A stretch of 64,000 nucleotides of DNA, from NCBI GenBank assembly GCA_002336105.1, contig DDEQ01000016.1, positions 68,477 to 132,476 on the forward strand. Direction: 5' to 3'. Shown here piece by piece: positions 9,127 through 16,987 of this stretch. Position 1 is the stretch's first letter. Every line of letters starts with the position of its first letter. Origin of the DNA: Chthonomonas sp. UBA1950 (GTDB taxonomy: Bacteria > Armatimonadota > Fimbriimonadia > Fimbriimonadales > Fimbriimonadaceae). The notes below the pieces were generated by a model. That model saw only the letters and a program-made list of their open reading frames with translations, was not told the origin of the DNA and made no database searches. Both the position numbers and the translations under genes were made by a program.

Positions 9127-11915
9127 TAGCCGAGTTGCGCTCGAAGGAGTTCCTCAGCTTTGCTGATCGCCTCTTCGACTTTAGAGATTTCCCGTCCGCC
9201 AGCCGTCGCGAAGTCAGGTCTGCCGCCACCGCCACCGCCCGCGATCTTGGCGATTTCTTTCAGTAAGTTGCCCGCATGCGCTCCTTTTGCTACCGCGTCT
9301 TTGCCTGCTTTGCAGATAAAGACCGGCTTTCCGTTGGCAATCACTGCGGCGATCGTGACCTGATTAGGATGCTGAGCAGCCTCGTTGTCCACGGCTTGAG
9401 AAGCGATCTTCTGATCGACCTCTCCAAAGTTGCGAACCCATAAGGCAACTCCGTTGACTTCAACCGCTGCTGCCTCTGCACCACCGCCGCCAGAAAGCGC
9501 GGCCATTTCAGCCTTCTCGCGTTTCTTTCGCTCCTCTTTCAAGCTTTCAAGCGACTTATGGACAGCGTTAACAACCTCTTTCGGATTAGCCTTGAGTGCG
9601 TCGGCGATCTCCTGAAGTTTCAGTGAATCTTCTAGCGCTAGAGCGTAGGCGGCTTCACCGGTGATAGCCTCGATACGTCGAACCCCGCTTGCCGCACTGT
9701 TTTCGCTAACGATGCGGAACTGACCTATTTCGCCAGTCGTTCGAACGTGAATTCCTCCGCAGAGTTCCTTGCTAAACTCGCCGACCTCGACCATTCGAAC
9801 TTTGTCGCCGTATTTCTCGCCAAACAGCGCCATCGCGCCTTTGGCTCGCGCTTCAGCAATGGGGAGGTCCACGTAGGTGACGACATCGGTATTCGCTAAG
9901 ATCTGTTCGTTGACAATCCGCTCGACCTCTTGTTTTTCAGCATCGGTCATGCCTTTGCCATGCGTGAAGTCAAAGCGAAGGTTCTCAGGGCCGACATACG
10001 ATCCGGCTTGGGTGACATGAGTTCCAAGCACCTGACGTAGTGCCGCATGAAGTAAGTGCGTTGCAGTGTGATTCCGTTTGATTCTGGCCCTACGTTGAGA
10101 ATCAACGTGTGCCTCAACTGCCAAGCCGAGGATATCGTCACTTGATCCTTCGACTTCGTGCCAAAAGGTCCCTGCACTCTTGGTCGTGTTGGTGACTTTG
10201 AGTGCTTGCTCACCCAATGTAAGGGTTCCGATGTCGCCGGTCTGCCCACCCGATTCAGCATAGAAAGGCGTCTTGTCGAGTGCGATGAGTAGCCTTGCCC
10301 CCTCACCCCTTCCCTCTCCCCGCTGGGGCGAGGGGGATTTTCTGACGCGGACGATTTTTGCTGGGCTTTCGATTTCGGTGTAGCCGAGGAAGTCAGTCGT
10401 TGGTGGTGCGTCATCGGTTGCTTTTTCCTCGGTGGAAGACACACCACCATAAGCCGACGTGTCGCCTTGCGCGCCGCGCGAACGCTGCTGGGCCTCTTTG
10501 AGCGCTTGCTCGTATCCATCTAGATCGACGCCGACACCGGCTTCGGAAGCCAGTTCCTGCGTCACCTCTAACGGGAAACCGAAGGTGTCATACAACCTAA
10601 ACGCGACCGCACCAGAGAGGGTTTGCGTCGTGGCTTGCAGCTCGGCTTGCAACAATTCTGTCCCAGCAGCCAAGGTCTTTCTGAACTGGGTCTCCTCGTT
10701 CCTAAGGGTCTCGATGATGACGTCGCGTCGCTCAATCAACTCGGGATAGAAGTCCCCCATCGACTTCACTACCCCTTCGTATACGAGGTGGAAGAAGGGC
10801 TCATCGAATCCGAGAACGCGCTGCCCCTTGAGGACTGCGCGACGGATCAAGCGTCTAAGTACGTATCCCCGCCCTGTGTTCGACGGCAAAACCCCATCGG
10901 CAATACAGAAAACGGATGTTCGAATATGGTCGGCAATGATACGCCTCGCCGAGGTTCCGTTGGAACCAACGGAACGCAAATCTGGCAAATTAGCCCCTTG
11001 ACGAATTTCAAATTCGCCACTTACCCTGTCCGGGGCCGTCTGGGATACGCTCGACTGAGACGGTCGAGCCACCGAGTCCAGGGCCGCAAAGATCGGCTCG
11101 AAGACGTCGCTATCGTATACGCTCTTACCGCCACTGAGGACGAGCGCGGTCCGCTCAAGACCCATTCCGGTATCGATGGAGCGGAATGGAAGGTCGGGCG
11201 TTCCCGACTTTTCGTATCCCTCTTTGGGGTTAGAAGGATTTCGAAGCTTGCCTTGCCATTCGTATTGGATAAAAACGTCGTTCCAGATTTCGACCCAGTT
11301 CCCGGCCTCGTCATCGCGGATCCAGTCTTCTCGGGTGTAACCAGGGCCAGGAACAGGCGCATCCGACACCCAATAGAACATTTCCGAGTTAGGACCGCAC
11401 GGGCCAGGAGGTCCCTTACTGAACGCTCCTGCGGGCCAATAGTTGGTCTCTTCGTCAAGCCGAATAATGCGATCAGACGCCATGTACTTGGACCACTCTG
11501 CAACAGCCTCGTCGTCCGACTCAAAAACGGTGAAGGACAGCTTTGCGGGGTCGATGCCGAGCCACTCTTTTGAGGTCAAAAACTCCCACGAGAAAGCGAT
11601 GGCATCTGCCTTGAAATAGTCGCCAAACGAGAAGTTGCCGAGCATCTCGAAGAACGTCAAGTGCGTGTCGTCACCAACTTCATCAATGTCACCGGTTCGG
11701 ACGCACTTCTGAACCGTGACAAGTCGCTTACTGTCAGGCTGCGCAATCCCCCGGAAGTACGGCTTAAACTGGATCATTCCAGCGCCGTTAAAGAGCAAGC
11801 TTTCATCTAACTTGCCCGTGACATCGATCGGCACAAGTGAACCTGAGGGAAATCGTTTGTGTCCCTTCGATTCAAAGAACCGCACATACATATCGCGCAG
11901 ATCGCGAACCTTCAT
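9126..11915 (-). CDS. alaS: alanine--tRNA ligase
   Basis: Charges tRNA-Ala and edits mischarged Ser/Gly. 929 aa with the start at ATG 11915 (MKVRDLRDMYVRFFESKGH); an upstream extension to 12038 is open but not homologous. Shows the class II core, the editing-domain HTATHLLHAALRQVLG and CGGIHV zinc site, and the Gly-rich C-terminal domain GGGGGGRPDFATAGG. It is about 50 residues longer than usual. The excess lies in two loops encoded by palindromic DNA: one before ARRIIADHIR and one before FYAESGGQTGD (see the repeat entries). The downstream small gene is coupled by TAATG. Confidence 0.95.
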   Translation of the reverse strand: MKVRDLRDMYVRFFESKGHKRFPSGSLVPIDVTGKLDESLLFNGAGMIQFKPYFRGIAQPDSKRLVTVQKCVRTGDIDEVGDDTHLTFFEMLGNFSFGDYFKADAIAFSWEFLTSKEWLGIDPAKLSFTVFESDDEAVAEWSKYMASDRIIRLDEETNYWPAGAFSKGPPGPCGPNSEMFYWVSDAPVPGPGYTREDWIRDDEAGNWVEIWNDVFIQYEWQGKLRNPSNPKEGYEKSGTPDLPFRSIDTGMGLERTALVLSGGKSVYDSDVFEPIFAALDSVARPSQSSVSQTAPDRVSGEFEIRQGANLPDLRSVGSNGTSARRIIADHIRTSVFCIADGVLPSNTGRGYVLRRLIRRAVLKGQRVLGFDEPFFHLVYEGVVKSMGDFYPELIERRDVIIETLRNEETQFRKTLAAGTELLQAELQATTQTLSGAVAFRLYDTFGFPLEVTQELASEAGVGVDLDGYEQALKEAQQRSRGAQGDTSAYGGVSSTEEKATDDAPPTTDFLGYTEIESPAKIVRVRKSPSPQRGEGRGEGARLLIALDKTPFYAESGGQTGDIGTLTLGEQALKVTNTTKSAGTFWHEVEGSSDDILGLAVEAHVDSQRRARIKRNHTATHLLHAALRQVLGTHVTQAGSYVGPENLRFDFTHGKGMTDAEKQEVERIVNEQILANTDVVTYVDLPIAEARAKGAMALFGEKYGDKVRMVEVGEFSKELCGGIHVRTTGEIGQFRIVSENSAASGVRRIEAITGEAAYALALEDSLKLQEIADALKANPKEVVNAVHKSLESLKEERKKREKAEMAALSGGGGAEAAAVEVNGVALWVRNFGEVDQKIASQAVDNEAAQHPNQVTIAAVIANGKPVFICKAGKDAVAKGAHAGNLLKEIAKIAGGGGGGRPDFATAGGREISKVEEAISKAEELLRAQLG
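10298..10336. repeat. GC-rich palindromic element inserted in frame in alaS
   Basis: Outer arms CCCCCTC (10298-10304) and GAGGGGG (10330-10336) enclose an inner hairpin CCCCGCTGGGG (10317-10327). On the alaS strand it encodes SPSPQRGEGRGEG, a low-complexity loop just before the editing domain, where AlaS homologues have no such sequence. This sequence type is a common dispersed intergenic repeat in several bacterial groups; here it sits inside an essential gene without breaking the frame. Confidence 0.6.
10954..11016. repeat. second palindromic element within alaS
   Basis: Contains a perfect 10-bp inverted repeat with a 2-nt loop (GTTCCGTTGG / CCAACGGAAC, 10954-10975) and a second inverted repeat CGAATTT c AAATTCG (11002-11016). 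It encodes part of a roughly 30-residue insertion in AlaS ending in RSVGSNGTSARR, immediately before the conserved RIIADHIR. Reminiscent of Rickettsia palindromic elements, which insert in frame into genes. Confidence 0.55.
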
Positions 11916-11982
11916 CGTGCTTAACAGGGTACCAGCGTGGCCGTCTATGCTGAATGAGCGGACAAGATGGTTTCCCATAAGA

Positions 11983-11988
11983 TATGCT
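11983..11988 (+). promoter_or_regulatory. -10-like box TATGCT, 6 nt before ATG
   Basis: TATGCT ends 6 nt before the ATG at 11995 in the 79-nt gap between divergent alaS and the glycosidase-like gene; no Shine-Dalgarno. Fits the leaderless pattern and decides the start of the downstream gene. Confidence 0.5.
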
Positions 11989-11994
11989 GGCTTT

Positions 11995-14196
11995 ATGTCG
12001 ATTGCGTGTGTCGTCGCACTGCTCGCTCTTCCCGCCACCTATCGAGAGGCAAAGCCTTTGCCCAAGCCAACGGTTCCTTACGGACTGGGTGTGAACATTC
12101 ACTTCACTCAAGAATCTCCAGGTGAGGTCGCGTTGATTCGTGCGGGAGGCATAAGGTGGGTTCGAATGGACTTCACCTGGCATTCGACTGAAAAAGTGAA
12201 AGGTAAGTACGACTTCTCAGCCTACGACCAGTTGATGTCTTCGCTCGACAAGAACGGCGTTCGACCCTATTTCATTCTCGACTACGGGAATGACCTCTAT
12301 CAAAAGGGATCGCCTAACAAACCTGAAACACGAAAAGCCTTCTGCAATTGGGTTTCTGCTGCCGTCGCTCATTTTCGGCACCGAGGCATTGTTTGGGAAA
12401 TGTGGAACGAGCCCAATATCGGCTTTTGGCAACCCAAACCCAATGTCGATGAATACGCAGCCCTCGCGCTGGAAGTAGGCAAAACGATCCGAAAAACCGC
12501 GCCTGACGAGTGGTACATTGGCCCAGCAACTAGTGGCTTCGATTGGGCGTTCTTGGCTAAGTGTTTCGACTCAGGACTGCTGAAATATTGGGACGCCGTC
12601 AGCGTCCACCCCTATCGAGGTAGCGAACCAGAAAGCGTGCTAAGTGACTGGAACAAACTGCGCAGCATGATCAATGCGAAGGGTTCCAATGCGCCGATGA
12701 TTTCTGGCGAATGGGGGTACAGCGAACTATATTCGGGGCTCAGTCAAGACCTACAGGGTAGATATGCGCCGCGCCAATACTTGTCCAACTTGATCGGCGG
12801 GGCAAACCTTCACATTCAGTACGACTGGAAAGATGACGGGGCCGATCCCAAGGAACCCGAGCATCACTTCGGAACAGTCTCAAAGGACCTTCAACCCAAA
12901 TTAGCCTACAACGCCCTAAAAACACTTTCGACAGCTCTTGAGGGATTCACCTATAGGTATCGATTGACCCAGGCAAATCCGCGAAGCTTTGTCACGGTGT
13001 TCACGAAAGGCGCAGAGGTCCGATTTGTCGCGTGGACCTCTAGTCCGACTGAAAAGCCGATCCTTGAATTACCTCTACCTGGGGCTGGGCAGATCACTTT
13101 GACGTCTCCGCTGGGCATTCTGCCTTCGTCCAATGACCCAGAGGTCTTTAGCATCGAGCTCAGTTCGATGCCTATCGTCATCACCCCGAAAAACTTCGCT
13201 GCTACCAGCGTAAAGAGCCTAGCCAAATGGCAACCGCTTCCGAAATCGATCATCGTCTCGAAGAGCAACCCGTATCAGAATGTTCTTGCGCAGTTGAAGT
13301 CATACGGCGATTTGCCATCGTATTTGCCCGCATTTTCGCCCATACAGGATCGTCCGATCATGTTGCAGGTCTCAATGAGAGGCAACCCTCGTTTCAGTCA
13401 ATCGGTCGAATTGATTCCTGGAAATCCGGTGACATTTACGGTCAGACCAGCCGTGGGCAAAGTCCATGCTTCCGTCATAATCAACAATCCTTCGGGACAA
13501 GCTTTCAATGGCCAATTAGGTTATCAGGTTGATCAAATGCCGACCTCTATGAAGGTAGTCATTCCGACAGGAAAAACATCGGCCGAAATCACTATTCCCG
13601 GAATACGAGTTAGCGACTTTGCAGCCGCTCAAAAATTCGGACTTACCATCAACGGCGAGCCGGTTCGGTCTACCAATGATGTCTTTTCGATTCCAATTCG
13701 GTTATCGACTTCCCTTGAGCGATCAGAACTCAAGGTTTATGTCGATGGTGACAATAAGATTCCAGCGTCTATAAAAGGCGAAATCACCTCCGGCATGGGA
13801 GACTTGCCCTTGGGGAATGTTGTGAAACTTAGCTACAGTTTTGAACCAGGTTGGCGCTTTTTGTGCCTTAGCCCGTCCAATCCAATCGCTATCGCCGGAT
13901 CGCCAAAATCACTGGGAATGTACGTCTACGGTGACGCTTCAGGACACATGCTGCGGATGCGATATATCGATTCGACTGGCCAAACCTTCCAGCCTGATTA
14001 CGGCCCAGTGGATTGGAAAGGTTGGAAGTGGATCACTTTTGACTTGAACAACCCCAATGTGGGTCATTGGGGGGGAGCCAAAGACTCGGTCATCCACTAT
14101 CCCATTCAAATCGAAACGCTTGGATTACTCGATTCCGCGGGAGGCAAAGGGGGGAGTGGGGAAATCGGTTTTGCGGGATTCGCGATCTACCGATGA
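11995..14196 (+). CDS. secreted glycoside-hydrolase-like protein (clan GH-A fold)
   Basis: 733 aa. The ATG at 11995 gives a signal peptide (IACVVALLALPATYREA); a longer frame into alaS is rejected. Residues about 30-390 look like a (beta/alpha)8 glycosidase related to GH39/GH5: WEMWNEPNIGFW holds the likely acid/base Glu and MISGEWGYS the likely nucleophile Glu, with SVHPYRG between. The C-terminal part (about 470-733) is beta-rich with no catalytic motif; the last 150 residues (VYVDGDNKIPASIKGEI ... LGMYVYGDASGHMLRM) resemble a carbohydrate-binding module. Substrate unknown. No sugar-uptake genes adjoin. Confidence 0.75.
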   Translation: MSIACVVALLALPATYREAKPLPKPTVPYGLGVNIHFTQESPGEVALIRAGGIRWVRMDFTWHSTEKVKGKYDFSAYDQLMSSLDKNGVRPYFILDYGNDLYQKGSPNKPETRKAFCNWVSAAVAHFRHRGIVWEMWNEPNIGFWQPKPNVDEYAALALEVGKTIRKTAPDEWYIGPATSGFDWAFLAKCFDSGLLKYWDAVSVHPYRGSEPESVLSDWNKLRSMINAKGSNAPMISGEWGYSELYSGLSQDLQGRYAPRQYLSNLIGGANLHIQYDWKDDGADPKEPEHHFGTVSKDLQPKLAYNALKTLSTALEGFTYRYRLTQANPRSFVTVFTKGAEVRFVAWTSSPTEKPILELPLPGAGQITLTSPLGILPSSNDPEVFSIELSSMPIVITPKNFAATSVKSLAKWQPLPKSIIVSKSNPYQNVLAQLKSYGDLPSYLPAFSPIQDRPIMLQVSMRGNPRFSQSVELIPGNPVTFTVRPAVGKVHASVIINNPSGQAFNGQLGYQVDQMPTSMKVVIPTGKTSAEITIPGIRVSDFAAAQKFGLTINGEPVRSTNDVFSIPIRLSTSLERSELKVYVDGDNKIPASIKGEITSGMGDLPLGNVVKLSYSFEPGWRFLCLSPSNPIAIAGSPKSLGMYVYGDASGHMLRMRYIDSTGQTFQPDYGPVDWKGWKWITFDLNNPNVGHWGGAKDSVIHYPIQIETLGLLDSAGGKGGSGEIGFAGFAIYR

Positions 14197-14250
14197 TGAA
14201 AGTTTGCCGCACGTCTTGCGCTTCCGGTAACGTCTGAACCATACGCGAAC

Positions 14251-15078
14251 ATGGATGAAATCACTGCCGAATATACAACTGAACAAATATCTCCTTCTAC
14301 CGAGCTAAGAAAGAAGCCATTGGTAACGGTAGCGGCCAAAACCGACCTTGGCCGAGTTCGCGAGAATAACGAGGATAAGTTCGAGTTTTACATGCCTGAA
14401 GATGACGCGACTGTCGCGTCTCGAGGACTGGTTTTCATCGTTTGTGACGGCATGGGCGGACACGCAGCCGGACAGTTTGCCAGCGAACTCGCTTGCAAAA
14501 CTTTCATCGATGTTTATCTACACCATCCAGCGTCTGAGCCGGAGGTCGCGTTAACTGCTGGCGTTGTTGCCGCGAACCGATTCGTCACCGATGTCAGCCG
14601 CTCGAATCCAGCGCGAAAAGGCATGGGAACGACGCTCAGTAGCTTAGTGCTTTTACAGGACACGGCATACGTCGCCCATGTTGGAGACTCAAGAATATAC
14701 AGGCTGCGAGAAGGTGAGCTTTTGCAGCTTACTCACGACCACACTTGGGTCGATGAGGCAATTCGTAATGGAGTTTTGAAGCCAGAGGAAGCCGAGAACC
14801 ACCCTTACAAACACGTCATCACGCGTGCGATTGGAGTTGAAGGAGACATCGCTCCTGACATTGAAAAGTCCGAGCTGAACATTGGAGATACTTTCCTGTT
14901 GTGTTCTGACGGAGTCATGAACCACGTCTCGGATGACCAGATCGCCGAGTTTCTTAAAAATCACACGCCTCCTGAAGCAGCTTGGCGACTCGTCGGCGCA
15001 GCACTTCAGGGCGGGGGTAGCGACAACACAACCGTCATGGTGGTGCGAGTCGACGGCTTCGAAGAACCTGCCCAGTGA
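14251..15078 (+). CDS. PP2C-family serine/threonine phosphatase
   Basis: 275 aa, cytosolic. Metal-binding motifs of bacterial Stp-type PP2C are visible: TDLGRVRENNEDKF near residue 33, VCDGMGGHAAG near 66, GMGTTLSSLVL, VAHVGDSRIYRL, LLCSDGVMNHVSDD and GGSDNTTVMVV. Such enzymes reverse Hanks-type kinase phosphorylation; no kinase gene is adjacent, but an FHA protein (a phosphothreonine reader) is at 62.5 kb. Ends 12 nt before a strong bidirectional terminator. Confidence 0.9.
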   Translation: MDEITAEYTTEQISPSTELRKKPLVTVAAKTDLGRVRENNEDKFEFYMPEDDATVASRGLVFIVCDGMGGHAAGQFASELACKTFIDVYLHHPASEPEVALTAGVVAANRFVTDVSRSNPARKGMGTTLSSLVLLQDTAYVAHVGDSRIYRLREGELLQLTHDHTWVDEAIRNGVLKPEEAENHPYKHVITRAIGVEGDIAPDIEKSELNIGDTFLLCSDGVMNHVSDDQIAEFLKNHTPPEAAWRLVGAALQGGGSDNTTVMVVRVDGFEEPAQ

Positions 15079-15090
15079 CATGCCTTAGCC

Positions 15091-15135
15091 AGAAAGCTCC
15101 CGCTTCAAGTTCATTCGGCGGGAGCTTTCTGTTTT
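15091..15135. terminator. bidirectional intrinsic terminator
   Basis: Perfect 13-bp stem AGAAAGCTCCCGC / GCGGGAGCTTTCT with a 14-nt loop, followed by GTTTT on the plus side. It lies between the convergent PP2C and pseudopilin genes. Confidence 0.85.
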
Positions 15136-15913
15136 AGTTGAGGCTAAATAGCTCGTCTGTCGTGAGGTCACCATCTTGGTCGATGTCGCCAAGCTGATAA
15201 CTCTTGAACTCATCGGCGCTATACATGCCACCCCAGCCAAACTTGCCAGTCCTGTAAACGGGCTTTCGGGCTTTCACGTGCCCATCTGCCCAGCCAATAA
15301 CGCCGAAACCGCTATGTCTTCCTTGGAAAGTAGGAAATTCGGAGGAAGGAGGGCTGAGGTAAGTATTCCCTTGGAGAACAAACGGGGCTGAATAGTTTCC
15401 GAGACGAGCAGACGTCGCGAAGGCTACGCAATCGGAAACGCGGCTGATCTGGTTGTAACTTGCCGCAATCGGCACTTCGGTGTAATTCGGCGCAGGATAG
15501 TCGGATGGACTCAGGAAGGTGTTGTTGTAAGCGTATCCTGTCAGACCGATATTCGATCTTAGTTTGTTGTCAAAGCTAGGATCCGACTGAATCCCTTTGC
15601 TCTTGGTGTATGGGTAGAGTAGTCCTTCAGTTTCTTGGAGCGTGGTTCCGTCCCAGCTTCCCCACCAATAAACCACTTTGCCATCTGCCAATGTGCCTGT
15701 CGATACGCGCATCATCGTGCCATCGTAATCGTCGTTGTACATGAGCCAAGCAAGCCCAATTTGCTTTAGGTTGCTTGTAGAAGAAGCCTTTTTCGCTGCC
15801 ATTTTTGCTTGAGCGAAAACTGGAAACAGGATGGCAGCGAGAATGGCGATGATCGCAATGACAACCAGAAGTTCGATCAGAGTAAAACCTTTTCGGTTCC
15901 TAATATAGTTCAT
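15134..15913 (-). CDS. type II/IV pseudopilin-like H-X9-DG protein with EF-hand-like tail
   Basis: 259 aa from ATG 15913, preceded by GAGG; a longer open frame runs back into the riboswitch and is rejected. Type III signal MNYIRNRKG|FTLIELLVV with Gly at -1 and Glu at +5, so it should be cut and methylated by a prepilin peptidase. The globular domain ends with the H-X9-DG motif (RHSGFGVIGWADGHV). The extreme C-terminus DIDQDGDLTTDE is a perfect 12-residue calcium-binding loop pattern (dockerin/EF-hand-like). Monocistronic, between a cobalamin riboswitch and a terminator. Role unknown; family members are abundant in Armatimonadota and Planctomycetota. Confidence 0.85.
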   Translation of the reverse strand: MNYIRNRKGFTLIELLVVIAIIAILAAILFPVFAQAKMAAKKASSTSNLKQIGLAWLMYNDDYDGTMMRVSTGTLADGKVVYWWGSWDGTTLQETEGLLYPYTKSKGIQSDPSFDNKLRSNIGLTGYAYNNTFLSPSDYPAPNYTEVPIAASYNQISRVSDCVAFATSARLGNYSAPFVLQGNTYLSPPSSEFPTFQGRHSGFGVIGWADGHVKARKPVYRTGKFGWGGMYSADEFKSYQLGDIDQDGDLTTDELFSLN

Positions 15914-16009
15914 TAACCTCGTTCGTTCACCAATTGGTGCGGACGGGTGAAACCACCGGTTGAATCGGGATTTGGCACAGGACTGCTCGGCCCCGGTTAA
16001 CCCATCACG

Positions 16010-16190
16010 GTTAACTTCACTGCCAATACTCCGATCAAGGAGCGACGGCGTCACAAACACCGTATGGAGCGGGCATTCGGGCTCCGGTCATTCTTTGACC
16101 GATCTCCGTTGCGGCACAGCGCCGGATTCTCACCGGACTTCCCCCGTTAGAACGATTCACCCGAGCTGGGTGAAATCTCCATACGTTAAC
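16010..16190 (-). ncRNA. cobalamin (B12) riboswitch aptamer
   Basis: On the minus strand the conserved core reads GGGAAGTCCGGTGAGAATCC then GGCGCTGTGCCGCAAC, followed by GGAGATCGGTC and GAGCCCGAATGCCCGC: the B12-box arrangement of the cobalamin family. An 8-bp closing helix is visible: GTATGGAG (16184-16177) pairs perfectly with CTCCATAC (16069-16062). The platform between 16020 and the ATG at 15913 has a hairpin GTTAACC/GGTTAAC (16015-15995) and a palindrome CACCAATTGGTG (15939-15928) just before the Shine-Dalgarno GAGG, with no U-tract, which suggests control of translation. The only gene downstream is the pseudopilin. Confidence 0.85.
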
Positions 16191-16279
16191 ATCAGAATAG
16201 TGATGTCACCATCTCAAATGCAAGCTGTCACCGGTAACGAGTGCTTGTTCGGCAATAAACCGACCTAGTCACAGGATAA

Positions 16280-16777
16280 TTACTGGCTTTGAGGCCCAGT
16301 CCAAACTGACTTGGTCTTTTCTGTATCCGCAAGAATCTTGTCTATGTTGAATTTCAGGATGACCGGAGTGACATATCGGTTCTCGATTGCTATTCCAACC
16401 ATCAACCGTCCACTAGCCGTCACGTAGAAAAACGTAGGCTGGATATCTGCATTCTTCATGAGAAGATCCTTTCCGTTGACCGAATCTTTGTAGGACCCAA
16501 GGTTGACGGTTAACCAGATGTAACGTTTACTTGGGCTTAGTTCGGCGGCAATAGGAACGTTGAGAGTCTCAGACTTAGCGGGAATCTCATATTTCTCAGA
16601 ACCTATCTTCGAGGATAACTCCTTCACTTCGTAACCTAACCCGGCGAGAGCCGATTTTAAGCCCGCCGCGTCCCACTTCTCAGTTGTAGTTCCTTGCGCT
16701 TGAGCAACGTTAAGTGTCAAGGATCCCATCAAAACAACGCACATCATCGTGCAAACAAAGAGTGCAAACCGTCGCAT
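16280..16777 (-). CDS. exported hypothetical protein (YbjN-like features)
   Basis: 165 aa from ATG 16777; an ATG at 16819 would add 14 residues. The shorter form starts MRRFALFVCTMMCVVLMGSL, a good signal peptide ending near AQAQ, and has a -10-like GATAAT 7 nt upstream. The mature part (LKSALAGLGYEVKEL ... YIWLTVNLGSY ... GRLMVGIAIENRYVTP) resembles YbjN/type III chaperone-like folds, weakly. No function can be assigned. It lies upstream of the riboswitch on the same strand, separated by about 90 nt. Confidence 0.6.
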   Translation of the reverse strand: MRRFALFVCTMMCVVLMGSLTLNVAQAQGTTTEKWDAAGLKSALAGLGYEVKELSSKIGSEKYEIPAKSETLNVPIAAELSPSKRYIWLTVNLGSYKDSVNGKDLLMKNADIQPTFFYVTASGRLMVGIAIENRYVTPVILKFNIDKILADTEKTKSVWTGPQSQ

Positions 16778-16784
16778 AAGAAGG

Positions 16785-16790
16785 ATTATC
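16785..16790 (-). promoter_or_regulatory. -10-like box GATAAT, 7 nt before ATG
   Basis: On the minus strand GATAAT ends 7 nt before the ATG at 16777. It supports the shorter start of the exported protein and a near-leaderless mRNA. Confidence 0.4.
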
Positions 16791-16910
16791 AGTTTAAAAG
16801 CGGAGAAATTCTCGTTCATTTAGTCAATCTCTCATATTTTTTGGTTAGCGGGAACGAATCACAAAACCTAACTGTTGCATAGGGAACAAGCTGTAGTTAC
16901 AAGGACAGCG

Positions 16911-16955
16911 ATGACGAAAAGAAACTCTCCTCAGGCGGAGCGTGCAAACGAGTAG
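16911..16955 (+). CDS. 14-residue leader peptide ORF
   Basis: ATG at 16911 follows AAGGA (16901-16905) at good spacing and encodes MTKRNSPQAERANE, ending at TAG 16953-16955. The stop codon lies in the loop of an intrinsic terminator whose left arm is made of the leader's own codons. This is the geometry of a transcription attenuator for the downstream deacetylase/glycosyltransferase genes. No obvious run of regulatory codons is present. It may also be a chance ORF. Confidence 0.4.
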   Translation: MTKRNSPQAERANE

Positions 16956-16974
16956 GCACGCTTCGCCTTTTTTT
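16934..16974 (+). terminator. intrinsic terminator / possible attenuator
   Basis: Stem GGCGGAGCGTGC (16934-16945) with GCACGCTTCGCC (16956-16967), one G-T pair, 10-nt loop, then seven T (16968-16974). It points rightward, but there is no plus-strand gene upstream except the 14-codon leader, so it either ends a short RNA or attenuates the genes at 16988-18755. Confidence 0.75.
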
Positions 16975-16987
16975 GCGCGTCATACTT

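Noticed and set aside
10623..11573. 316-codon plus-strand open frame
   Set aside because: Lies wholly opposite alaS, codes for no recognisable motif and has shadow-like composition.
11916..12038. N-terminal extension of alaS
   Set aside because: Not homologous to AlaS and overlaps the divergent glycosidase gene; ATG 11915 gives the standard AlaS start.
15914..16060. N-terminal extension of the pseudopilin into the upstream region
   Set aside because: Runs through the riboswitch platform and aptamer; the ATG at 15913 has a GAGG site and the correct short prepilin leader.
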